The notes under the pieces: model-generated | What the model saw: the letters and a program-made list of their open reading frames with translations, nothing else | Database searches by the model: none | Told to the model about the DNA's origin: nothing | NCBI GenBank assembly: GCA_012512465.1 | Contig: JAAZED010000207.1 | Span: forward strand, 1 to 6,242 | Source: Oxalobacter sp. | GTDB lineage: Bacteria; Pseudomonadota; Gammaproteobacteria; Burkholderiales; Burkholderiaceae_D | DNA length: 6,242 nt | Direction: 5' to 3' | Shown: positions 1 to 5,812 of the stretch, piece by piece | Numbering within the stretch: the first letter of the stretch is position 1 | How the letters are laid out: each line of letters starts with the position of its first letter | Made by a program: the position numbers and the translations under genes

Positions 1-198
1 AGGCAGGTGGGGTATGTGCTTCACGCCACACCCAAAAACCGCAAGCTGCCCTGGCACCGTGTCGTCAATCGCCTGGGTGAGCTTTCTCCCAGGCACGATT
101 TCACGGCAAGACAGCGGGAACTCCTGAAAAAAGAAGCGGTGACATTCAACCGTAACGGGCGGATCAATATGAAAGAGCACCTCATCATGACATTATGA
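1..198 (+). CDS. atl: Alkyltransferase-like protein (ATL, MGMT-family DNA-binding protein), 5' end outside window
   Basis: Only the last 65 codons are present. The frame is open to the left edge, so the GTG at position 7 is an internal valine, not the start. The visible protein begins RQVGYVLHA and continues to PWHRVVN (residues 17-23), then a QRELLKKE helix and an FNRNGRI tail. This is the C-terminal DNA-binding domain of the O6-alkylguanine-DNA alkyltransferase family. In the active enzymes the motif is PCHRV, and its cysteine accepts the alkyl group. Here tryptophan (codon 52-54) replaces it, which is the hallmark of ATL proteins such as E. coli YbaZ. Known members do not repair DNA. They bind O6-alkylguanine, flip it out and flag the lesion for nucleotide excision repair. 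The full protein is usually about 100 residues, so roughly 35-40 should lie outside. It converges on the downstream transporter gene. Family assignment is strong; the role is inferred from the family. Confidence 0.9.
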   Translation, partial: RQVGYVLHATPKNRKLPWHRVVNRLGELSPRHDFTARQRELLKKEAVTFNRNGRINMKEHLIMTL

Positions 199-222
199 GG
201 GGACACCGCTTCACGGGTTTGC

Positions 223-282
223 CGATATCGGTATCCAGGAGATTCTCATTATCGCCAGCACCCTGATATCGTTTTTTCTTTT
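223..282 (+). terminator. Possible rho-independent terminator after the ATL gene
   Basis: Bases 223-231 can pair with 263-271 (nine pairs including one G-U), and the right arm is followed directly by a T-rich run at 272-282. The position, just past the ATL stop and before the convergent transporter stop, is right for a terminator. The 31-base loop is long, and the left arm also lies within a local palindrome (222-231), so the fold is uncertain. Confidence 0.35.
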
Positions 283-295
283 CTGACTGAAAAAA

Positions 296-1483
296 TCAGG
301 ACAAGGTCCGGGGCGGCCGGTCCATCCCCCGGATGATCCGATGTCCTGCGACCCACACAAGGAGTGCAACAACGCCGGCTGCACAAAGCGCCATGCTGAA
401 GCTGCCGGTATATTCCCTCACGGTGCCCAGGATCATGGTCAACAGGACATTGGTGACATTGCCGACGAGATTCATGAAGCCGGATGCGGTTGCCATATAG
501 GCCGGAGAAACACTCTGGCCGGTGAGGCTGAAAATAGAGCCGTAATTGGCGCCGCCAAGCCATGCAAGCACGACGCCCACAGCCAGCCCGATCCAGGGAT
601 TGCCGGTGAGTCCCAATACGATATACAGAATGGCAATCAGAAGCACAGCCGTATTGGTAATGAAGCTTCGCGAGCGCCAGCGCAAAAGGCCACCGGCAAA
701 GGCACGTGCCATGGTGCCGATCAGAAGGACAACGGCTGTTCCCAGGCTCCATGCTGCCACATCGCCTTTTCCATCCATATCCGCCAGGATGGAGGGCAGC
801 CATTGTCCGAGATTATTGAGCGTACCGTATGAAAATCCATGGAAAACACCGATGGTCCAGATTGGCATAGAAGTCGAAACGGATTTGACCACCTGCCAGA
901 GATCACTGGCCGTGGAATTGGAGACGCTGTGGGCATGGCGCACTTTGGCGGGAAGCTTTGTGGATGCGGCAAGCAGAAAAAGCATGATAAGGGCAGGTAT
1001 CCAGTACGAATAACGCCAGGCATCTTCTCCCAGGTAGGGCAGGGTGACATAGGGCAGCATGATCCCCAGGCTGAAGGCGGCTCCCTGTATGCCCTGCGCC
1101 TGTGCCATTTTTTCCGGCGGCGCCATCATGCCGATGATCTTGACGCCAGCCAGAAACATCAGCCCGGAACTCAGTCCCGCACAAAAACGAAGGCTGGTTG
1201 CCAGGCCGAGATTTTCGGGCGAAATAAAGGGCAGGAGATTGGCAAGAAGCGCAATAAAAACAGCAATCAGAAATCCCCGGTAAATACCGAGTTTGTCCAG
1301 TATGAGTCCCGCCGGAAGCTGGACAAGTGCGTGTGCCCAGAGCAGACCGCTGAGAAAAAGTGACAGCCCGGCATATCCCACCCCGAACAGGGCCATGAAC
1401 TGGTGCGTCAGTGGCGCCAGGCTCATGAACATGTAACCGGAGGCGACGCTGATGATAAAGGGAAACCAGATGTAAGAAAGCAT
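296..1483 (-). CDS. Major facilitator superfamily (MFS) transporter, substrate unknown
   Basis: The 395-residue protein has the length and hydrophobic pattern of a 12-helix MFS carrier of the inner membrane. The loop between helices 2 and 3 carries the MFS signature G-x-L-x-D-x-x-G (G59, D63, G66, followed by R69). The end of the N-terminal half has the common W-R-Y-S-Y-W pattern (156-161). A hydrophilic linker near 175-200 separates the two six-helix halves. Carriers of this type move small solutes by proton symport or exchange, but nothing here names the substrate. The ATG at 1483 has no Shine-Dalgarno site: the bases just before it are pyrimidine-rich. An in-frame stop lies nine codons upstream, so no much longer start exists. 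The reading frame of the decayed upstream paralogue overlaps this start by about 60 bases, so translation could be coupled to it. A divergent paralogue fragment lies directly upstream, making this the surviving member of a tandem pair. Confidence 0.88.
   Translation of the reverse strand: MLSYIWFPFIISVASGYMFMSLAPLTHQFMALFGVGYAGLSLFLSGLLWAHALVQLPAGLILDKLGIYRGFLIAVFIALLANLLPFISPENLGLATSLRFCAGLSSGLMFLAGVKIIGMMAPPEKMAQAQGIQGAAFSLGIMLPYVTLPYLGEDAWRYSYWIPALIMLFLLAASTKLPAKVRHAHSVSNSTASDLWQVVKSVSTSMPIWTIGVFHGFSYGTLNNLGQWLPSILADMDGKGDVAAWSLGTAVVLLIGTMARAFAGGLLRWRSRSFITNTAVLLIAILYIVLGLTGNPWIGLAVGVVLAWLGGANYGSIFSLTGQSVSPAYMATASGFMNLVGNVTNVLLTMILGTVREYTGSFSMALCAAGVVALLVWVAGHRIIRGMDRPPRTLS
356..607. repeat. 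Direct repeat copy 1: 3' part of the intact MFS gene
   Basis: This stretch (codons for T293-V376 of the intact transporter) aligns without gaps to 1546-1797. By hand, 64 of 84 encoded residues match. Bases 390-417 are identical to 1580-1607 (28 in a row). The divergence elsewhere indicates an old gene duplication, not a recent copy. Confidence 0.85.
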
Positions 1484-1799
1484 GAAGGAGAAACCGGATA
1501 TTGTCGTCTATTCCGTGATTTTACGTCATATGAAAGCCACCGGTATACAAGAAGCGCGATGATGCCCGTGGCGCATAATGCCATGCTGAAGCTGCCGGTA
1601 TATTCCCGTACCACACCCAGAAACAAGGTCAAAAGCACATTGGTGAGATTGGCAATAAGCGCTACGACACCGGAAGCTGTTGCCATGAAAGCAGGAGAAA
1701 CACTGTTGCCAGCCAGGCTGAAAACAGAACCGTAGTTTGCACCGCCAAGCCAGGCTAAAACGATACTGGCGGCGAGTCCTGCCCAGGGGTTGCCTGTCT
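1423..1799 (-). pseudogene. C-terminal remnant of a second MFS transporter (tandem paralogue)
   Basis: Codons 1797 down to 1546 encode an MFS C-terminal segment (TGNPW, AWLGGANYGS, SPAFMATASG, REYTGSFSMALC). It matches residues 293-376 of the downstream intact transporter at 64 of 84 positions. The roughly 290 codons expected before it are absent: homology stops at about 1798, exactly where a + strand signal-peptide sequence begins. What remains would cover only the last helices and cannot form a carrier. Past the homologous part the frame continues with unrelated residues (YRWLSYDVKSR and on) to a stop at 1423, inside the start of the intact gene. The stretch upstream of 1797 does contain an in-frame ATG at 1866, but its residues there are hydrophilic and unlike any MFS, so I do not take it as a real start. 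The MFS origin is clear; the exact ends of the remnant are approximate. Confidence 0.85.
1546..1797. repeat. Direct repeat copy 2: MFS paralogue remnant
   Basis: This is the partner of 356-607, in the same orientation and with no gaps in the alignment. The copies are about 1.19 kb apart, one transporter gene length, as expected for a tandem gene duplication. Confidence 0.85.
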
Positions 1800-1998
1800 C
1801 ACCCCGTTTTTTACTGCCCTTGTGATGCTGATCGCTTTGCCTGCGGCTTTTGCATCGGGCAATCATGCCGGGAACGATTATCTGTACAACAGTCTTGCGG
1901 AAAAGGTACCGCCTCAGATAACACAGGAAGCCGCAAGGCAGATAGTATTGGACAAGTCAGGTGGCGGTAACATCGTGACATGCCAACTGGGCCGATGA
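1798..1998 (+). pseudogene. Headless remnant of a secreted PepSY-like small protein
   Basis: Frame 1 from 1798 reads as a hydrophobic signal-peptide core (FFTALVMLIALPAAFA) with an A-F-A cleavage site before SGNHAG. About 45 residues follow, containing PPQITQEAARQIVLDKSGGG. The I-T-x-E-x-A-R-x-I pattern followed by a glycine-rich turn resembles the start of a PepSY domain, found in small exported proteins and peptidase propeptides. No start codon with a charged N-region is available: the only candidates, GTG 1822 and ATG 1825, would cut the signal peptide in half. The open frame runs leftward straight into the antisense MFS remnant. The stop at 1996 also comes early, after roughly half of a PepSY unit. 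It therefore appears truncated at the 5' end and probably at the 3' end. The PepSY match is by pattern only; the signal peptide is the stronger evidence. Confidence 0.55.
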
Positions 1999-2107
1999 CA
2001 GGGATGCCGGTTCAGGAACCAGCAGGCCCCAACACGGATCTTTCTTTTTCGCAAAACCTGATGACCTGATTCGCCTTACTCTTTTACCTGTCAATCCGGT
2101 ATTTTTT

Positions 2108-2113
2108 AGAGGA
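2108..2113 (+). promoter_or_regulatory. Ribosome binding site AGAGGA
   Basis: This purine-rich Shine-Dalgarno match lies six bases before the ATG at 2120. It decides the start, because the same frame is open upstream as far as 1979 without a convincing alternative initiation site. Confidence 0.7.
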
Positions 2114-2119
2114 AACGAT

Positions 2120-2479
2120 ATGCTGAAAAGAGATATTGACCTGAAAGTGGGTGAGGTGGTGTCATTTTCGCCACAGGCAACTGTCCATCTTTGGGATGAA
2201 AAAACGAGACAGATCAGTGTGTGTTTTTTCGTGGAGGATGAACTGCACATTCTGCCTTCTTATCCGAATGACATGTATGAATCTCTCGAAGCACCCAGCA
2301 CCTTTATTCCAAAGGCAGGAGATCACGTTGTCTTGAACAGCGGAAGCCCTGTTTTACAGGTGGAACATATTGATGACACACACCAGCTTGCGAGGGTTGC
2401 CTGGAAGAGGGAAAATGGGAAACAGGAAACCGCCCTGTTTTCATTTTCCGAATTGCAGGGACGGTATTACAAAGGTTGA
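2120..2479 (+). CDS. Hypothetical protein with C-terminal DUF2158 (YodC-like) domain
   Basis: The 119-residue protein is soluble, with no signal peptide or membrane segment. The C-terminal half (about 66-116) begins AGDHVVLNSGSPVLQVEHID and ends with a basic-aromatic strand (VAWKREN) and a FSFSELQ tail. That matches the small DUF2158/YodC fold: G-D-x-V-x-L-x-S-G-x-P, a V-E-x-I strand, then a W-x-x-x-G hairpin. The family's function is unknown. The N-terminal half (1-65; DLKVGEVVSF, TRQISVCFFVEDELHIL) is extra compared with the usual stand-alone domain of 60-80 residues, and I do not recognise it. It may be a second small beta domain, since VGEVVSFSP loosely echoes GDHVVLNSG. The gene is probably monocistronic. 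Its stop lies 11 bases from the stop of the convergent KAP-like gene, with no clear terminator between them. The domain call is by motif only. Confidence 0.8.
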   Translation: MLKRDIDLKVGEVVSFSPQATVHLWDEKTRQISVCFFVEDELHILPSYPNDMYESLEAPSTFIPKAGDHVVLNSGSPVLQVEHIDDTHQLARVAWKRENGKQETALFSFSELQGRYYKG

Positions 2480-2490
2480 TGATGCCTGTG

Positions 2491-3237
2491 CTATGACATC
2501 TCGGTCAGGAGATCACTATCCCTGATGGCAGGCGGGCCGAATTTGAAGCGAAAGCCGGTCATCCGGTCAAGCCAGGCGACAGGATTGACTGAGGGGCCAT
2601 AAAAAGCGGCGACAGATTCAAGGAGATGGCCCATGTCTGCGAGCAGGATGAATTGCAGGTGGCTGACCTTGAAGACAATATCGATGGTTTTGAGTACCTT
2701 GATGACAAAATCGGCAGAGCAGGTATCCAGACCGTCGATAAAGACCAGGAGAGGATGTTCAGCCGTATATTTTTCCAGGATGGTCCGGATGATGCGGATA
2801 TTGCGCTGTGTCTGGAGGTGGGTTTGCAGCAGGCTTTCCACATCGGCCCCTGAAATGGCTGTCGCTAACGCGTCATCACTTTTTCTCCTGAGATAATTTT
2901 CCAGCATCTCCTGTTCTTCGGTTGCCAGGCGCATGAGCCATTCCGCCGCCTGAAAAAAACGCTTCCGTTCTTCATCCGGAAGACCCTGGGCGAGATCGGC
3001 AAGGAAGCGCATCATGTCGATCCTTTTTCCTCCGGATTCACTGAGATCAATACTGATGGTCTGGTAGGGTGCGCCATGCTGTCTGAGAAAATGGATAAAC
3101 CGGGGAGCAAAGGCCGTTTTTTCCTCGCGGTTTTTTCCATCCAGCACAAGGGGAGATATTTTTACCTCATCGGCCAGCAGGGCCGCCAGCTTGGCGGCAG
3201 CCATTTTCTGTATTTCTTCATGCGGCGCAAAATCCAT
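2491..3237 (-). CDS. KAP-like P-loop NTPase family protein with degenerate nucleotide-binding motifs
   Basis: The 248-residue protein resembles the KAP NTPase family best around its Walker B region. LLVFIDGLDTC (163-173) corresponds to the family's hhhhDDLDRC, and a helix plus the next strand FILLADMGHLLESV (196-209) correspond to the strand that ends in hxxD in KAP proteins. The expected P-loop G-x-W-G-x-G-K-T/S is represented only by DGKNREEKT (33-41): lysine and threonine remain, but the glycines are gone. In Walker B the second acidic residue is glycine (G169), and the DRC arginine is threonine (T172). No KAP membrane hairpin is seen, and the protein is short for the family. ATP hydrolysis is therefore doubtful. 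I chose the ATG at 3237 because GGGAGG precedes it, whereas the upstream in-frame ATG at 3273 has no such site and lies at or before the predicted transcription start. The role is unknown; KAP members are often linked to plasmid exclusion, defence or membrane scaffolding. Confidence 0.72.
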   Translation of the reverse strand: MDFAPHEEIQKMAAAKLAALLADEVKISPLVLDGKNREEKTAFAPRFIHFLRQHGAPYQTISIDLSESGGKRIDMMRFLADLAQGLPDEERKRFFQAAEWLMRLATEEQEMLENYLRRKSDDALATAISGADVESLLQTHLQTQRNIRIIRTILEKYTAEHPLLVFIDGLDTCSADFVIKVLKTIDIVFKVSHLQFILLADMGHLLESVAAFYGPSVNPVAWLDRMTGFRFKFGPPAIRDSDLLTEMS

Positions 3238-3242
3238 TGACC

Positions 3243-3248
3243 CCTCCC
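3243..3248 (-). promoter_or_regulatory. Strong ribosome binding site GGGAGG
   Basis: On the minus strand GGGAGG stands five bases before the ATG at 3237. This fixes the start of the KAP-like gene at that codon rather than at the ATG 36 bases upstream. Confidence 0.75.
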
Positions 3249-3275
3249 GGAAATGGTGTTGACAGGCTGGCATTT

Positions 3276-3281
3276 ATTATA
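3276..3281 (-). promoter_or_regulatory. Candidate -10 box TATAAT for the KAP-like gene
   Basis: The minus strand carries a perfect TATAAT here. Transcription would begin near 3269, giving a leader of about 30 bases that includes the Shine-Dalgarno site at 3243-3248. The -35 region about 17 bases upstream (CAACTT) is a poor match to TTGACA, so the promoter would be weak or activator-dependent. It implies that the KAP-like gene can be transcribed separately from the ATPase gene upstream. Confidence 0.45.
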
Positions 3282-3362
3282 GGGAACAGTAACACATAAA
3301 GTTGTTTCAGAGAAATAATTTGCCGGTGCCTGAAAAGCGGGGAAGGGGAATACGGACTGCTT

Positions 3363-5723
3363 TTATTCCCTGGCGATGAGGTACTTTATAAAATCATTGA
3401 TAAAAAAGGTGACGACAAAGGTATAGGCCATGATCAGCAGCGCATGGTTCAGGGAAATGGCCGTAAACCCGAGCAGCCCGGCAATCGAGATGACCAGGCC
3501 AAAGGAAAGCGTGATCAGGAAGACCAGGAAAAGTGACCAGCTGGGGCGGGAACGCCAGAAAAATCCTCTTTCGCGGACGCTGAAAACGAAAAAAACCGTG
3601 AAAAAGAGCATCAGCAGAAAAGAGAAGGTATTGAGTGTGCCGTCAGAAGCGTCCAGATTGAAATAATCCCACCCGAAATAAAGCAGGCCACCCGCTTCGC
3701 CGATGAGGATAAGACCCATAAAGACACCCGTGAAAGCCTGTTTTCTGATATGCCAATGGTCAGGGTGAGGCGGCGCATTTTCATGGTCTGTTGCCAGTGC
3801 CGTTTTGACGTAATCCGAGAGAAACATGAGAATGAGGGTTGCCGCTGCGGTAATGATGTAGTCGCCAAGAATAAGGAAGCTCAGGATAATGAATCCGGTC
3901 TTGAAGGTGATCCCCCCCATTTTGGACAGGATCCACGCATTGAGGCACTCGAATACATTGCGCCCGCCATTGACTGCACTGACAATTCCTCCCAGCCCGT
4001 CTCTTGTCAGGACGATGCTGGCGGCGCTTTTGGCAAAGTTGGTGGCGCTTTTTATCGCGATGCCGACATCTGCCTGCCTGAGTGCAGGAGCATCCGTTAC
4101 GGCATCTCCTGTAAACCCGATAATGTGTCTTCTTTCCTGGAGGGCCTTGATCATCCAGATCTTGTCCTCGGGGTAGACATTGGCGACCCCATCACATGTT
4201 TCAAGCAGTTCCACCCAATTGTCGCTTTTGACCAGCGCTGTCACATCGATGATGTTACTGCCCAGCCCGATGGCCCGTGCCACCCGCTGCGCAATCGGCA
4301 GCGCTTCACCGGTGATCAGCTTGAGCCTGATTCCCAGTGCGACAAGTTTTGATATCTGCTCTGCCGTATCCGTGCGGATGACGTCCTCCAGCCCGGCCAG
4401 GCCCACCAGCTCCATTTTTCCGGTGAAATCCGATTTGGCAACGGCAATGGTCCTGAATCCATCCCGGGAAAAATTCGTCACAATCCTTCTCCACCTTTCG
4501 AGTTCTTCCGGGCCCATGCCGCAATCCCTGGCGACGGCTTCAAATGAGCCTTTGGAGAGGCGATACTGCACGTCATCGGTAACGATGGTGGCTCTTGCCT
4601 TGCGGGTCTGGGGGTTGAAGGGAAGGAAAGTCGTCGGCGTAATGGATAGCGGCATCAGGTCCATTTCGCTCGCTCTTTTGAAAAAGGCATCGTCAATCGG
4701 GTTTTCATTGACTTCGTCTGATGTCATGGCGCCATACTGGATGACGTCATAATCCGTGAATGCGCCTGCCGGTATGATCCTGACAATGTTCGGGTGGTTG
4801 ACGGTAAGGGTGCCGGTCTTGTTCAGCAGCAGGATATCCATGCAGGCGGCATCATTCGGGGCATCGAGCCGGGTAACAAGGGCGCAGCTGCCGGCAAGGC
4901 GGCGGGAAGTAATGGCCATGCTGAGCGAAAAAACCGCTGACAGGGCAAGCGGGACGGAGCCCAAAAGGAGCACCAGCATCAGGGGGAGTATCTCAAACAG
5001 ACTGATCCCCCGTATCCAGGAAACGATGGCGGCGATCGTCAAGATGAAAAACGACGTAAACATGGGCCATTTTTCGAGTTTCACTGCGATTTCATCCAGC
5101 GGGGAGACTTTTTTCGCCGAGATAAGCTCTTCGATAGTCTTGTGGTAAAGCATTCTTTTCCCGGTGCTCCCCACTACGGCAGACACCCAGCCACGGGTGA
5201 TGACAGAACCCGAGTAAATATTCTCCTTGGGGTGCTTGATGACCTCGCGTACATCCCCGGTCAATATGGATTCATTGACGCGCGCCAGTCCTTCAATAAC
5301 CAGGACATCCGCAGGAACGACTGATCCGGTTTTCAGGCGGATAACATCTCCCGAAACCAGGTCCCGGTACGGCTTTTTGACCCATTTGCTGTCGCGCAGG
5401 ACAGAAACCTGATCCTGCAGTTGGCCATGAAGCGTCTTTACGGTTCTTCTGATGCTGTAATCCCGCAGGAAGTCAACGAGCGCGCAAAAGATCAGCAGGC
5501 CAAAAATGATGAGGGTATCGGCCATGCGCTCCTGAAAGACGGAAATGATGATGACAGTGCCCAGCACCCAGGGAATCGGGCCCCAGAATTTTTCAAGCAG
5601 GAGCTCAAAGACGTTTTTCTTTTCTTCAACGACTTCGTTTGGCCCGAATTCCTTCAGCATTTTTTCTGCTTCTGCCTGCGTGAGGCCAGTCGCGTAATCG
5701 GTTAGTTTCAGCTCGGTACTCAT
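3363..5723 (-). CDS. P3A-type (plasma-membrane H+-ATPase-like) P-type ATPase with altered catalytic motifs; probable pseudo-pump
   Basis: The 786-residue protein has the complete layout of a bacterial P3A proton-pumping ATPase: an N-terminal cation-ATPase domain (about 5-50), M1-M2 (50-85), actuator, M3-M4 (221-268), phosphorylation and nucleotide domains, then M5-M10 (600-778). In active enzymes ATP phosphorylates the aspartate of DKTGT, and the actuator TGE motif hydrolyses the phosphate. Here the motif is NKTGTLT with N301 (codon at 4821-4823). Other changes are TGDV for TGES (155-158), PLALS for PxxxP in M4 (258-262), KGSFE for KGAPE (391-395), DVIR for DPPR (447-450), TGE for TGD (471-473) and GDAVTDAP for GDGVNDAP (539-546). 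PEDK (518-521), ADVGIAI, the LATD segment after M6 and an M6 aspartate (D637) remain. There is no frameshift or stop. I chose the ATG at 5723, where family similarity begins soon after; the ATG at 5792 would add a Gln-rich 23-residue lead. Neither has a good Shine-Dalgarno site. The family is clear; loss of pumping is inferred. Confidence 0.93.
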   Translation of the reverse strand: MSTELKLTDYATGLTQAEAEKMLKEFGPNEVVEEKKNVFELLLEKFWGPIPWVLGTVIIISVFQERMADTLIIFGLLIFCALVDFLRDYSIRRTVKTLHGQLQDQVSVLRDSKWVKKPYRDLVSGDVIRLKTGSVVPADVLVIEGLARVNESILTGDVREVIKHPKENIYSGSVITRGWVSAVVGSTGKRMLYHKTIEELISAKKVSPLDEIAVKLEKWPMFTSFFILTIAAIVSWIRGISLFEILPLMLVLLLGSVPLALSAVFSLSMAITSRRLAGSCALVTRLDAPNDAACMDILLLNKTGTLTVNHPNIVRIIPAGAFTDYDVIQYGAMTSDEVNENPIDDAFFKRASEMDLMPLSITPTTFLPFNPQTRKARATIVTDDVQYRLSKGSFEAVARDCGMGPEELERWRRIVTNFSRDGFRTIAVAKSDFTGKMELVGLAGLEDVIRTDTAEQISKLVALGIRLKLITGEALPIAQRVARAIGLGSNIIDVTALVKSDNWVELLETCDGVANVYPEDKIWMIKALQERRHIIGFTGDAVTDAPALRQADVGIAIKSATNFAKSAASIVLTRDGLGGIVSAVNGGRNVFECLNAWILSKMGGITFKTGFIILSFLILGDYIITAAATLILMFLSDYVKTALATDHENAPPHPDHWHIRKQAFTGVFMGLILIGEAGGLLYFGWDYFNLDASDGTLNTFSFLLMLFFTVFFVFSVRERGFFWRSRPSWSLFLVFLITLSFGLVISIAGLLGFTAISLNHALLIMAYTFVVTFFINDFIKYLIARE

Positions 5724-5812
5724 GCCGGAATCTTTCTGTTGGCAACCTTGTTGTCTTTCGGGTTGCTCTGATGGATGTGCTGACAAATGCATGTCAACAG
5801 TTTCGCCGCGTT

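Noticed and set aside
222..231. Perfect 10-base palindrome CCGATATCGG as an operator
   Set aside because: It lies between two convergent gene ends, where no promoter is expected. It is better explained as part of the possible terminator stem.
249..803. Long reading frame on - inside the MFS gene, plus several long + frames across 341-1363
   Set aside because: They are antisense or shifted shadows of the MFS coding sequence, with compositions rich in Arg, His, Cys and Pro and no recognisable motif.
1737..1970. 77-codon + strand frame across the MFS-PepSY junction
   Set aside because: It spans the deletion junction in a different frame from the signal peptide and has low-complexity, Cys/Arg-rich content.
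2498..2513. Short hairpin (5-base stem ATCTC/GAGAT) between the convergent DUF2158 and KAP-like genes as a terminator
   Set aside because: The stem is short, there is no T-run on either strand, and it lies within the KAP-like coding sequence.
3237..3273. Start of the KAP-like protein at the upstream ATG (3273)
   Set aside because: It has no ribosome binding site and sits at or before the likely transcription start set by the TATAAT at 3276-3281. The next in-frame ATG at 3237 has a strong GGGAGG.
3750..4752. Long + strand frames antisense to the ATPase (200 and 190 codons)
   Set aside because: The minus strand frame carries the unmistakable ATPase motifs and helices. The antisense frames show no family signature or ribosome binding site and are explained by codon bias.
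5724..5792. N-terminal extension of the ATPase from the ATG at 5792
   Set aside because: The 23 extra residues are hydrophilic and Gln-rich with no family resemblance, and no Shine-Dalgarno site precedes that ATG. It cannot be fully excluded, because the ATG at 5723 also has only a weak purine stretch upstream.
5792..5797. TTGACA on - as a -35 box for the ATPase
   Set aside because: No acceptable -10 sequence is found 16-18 bases downstream.
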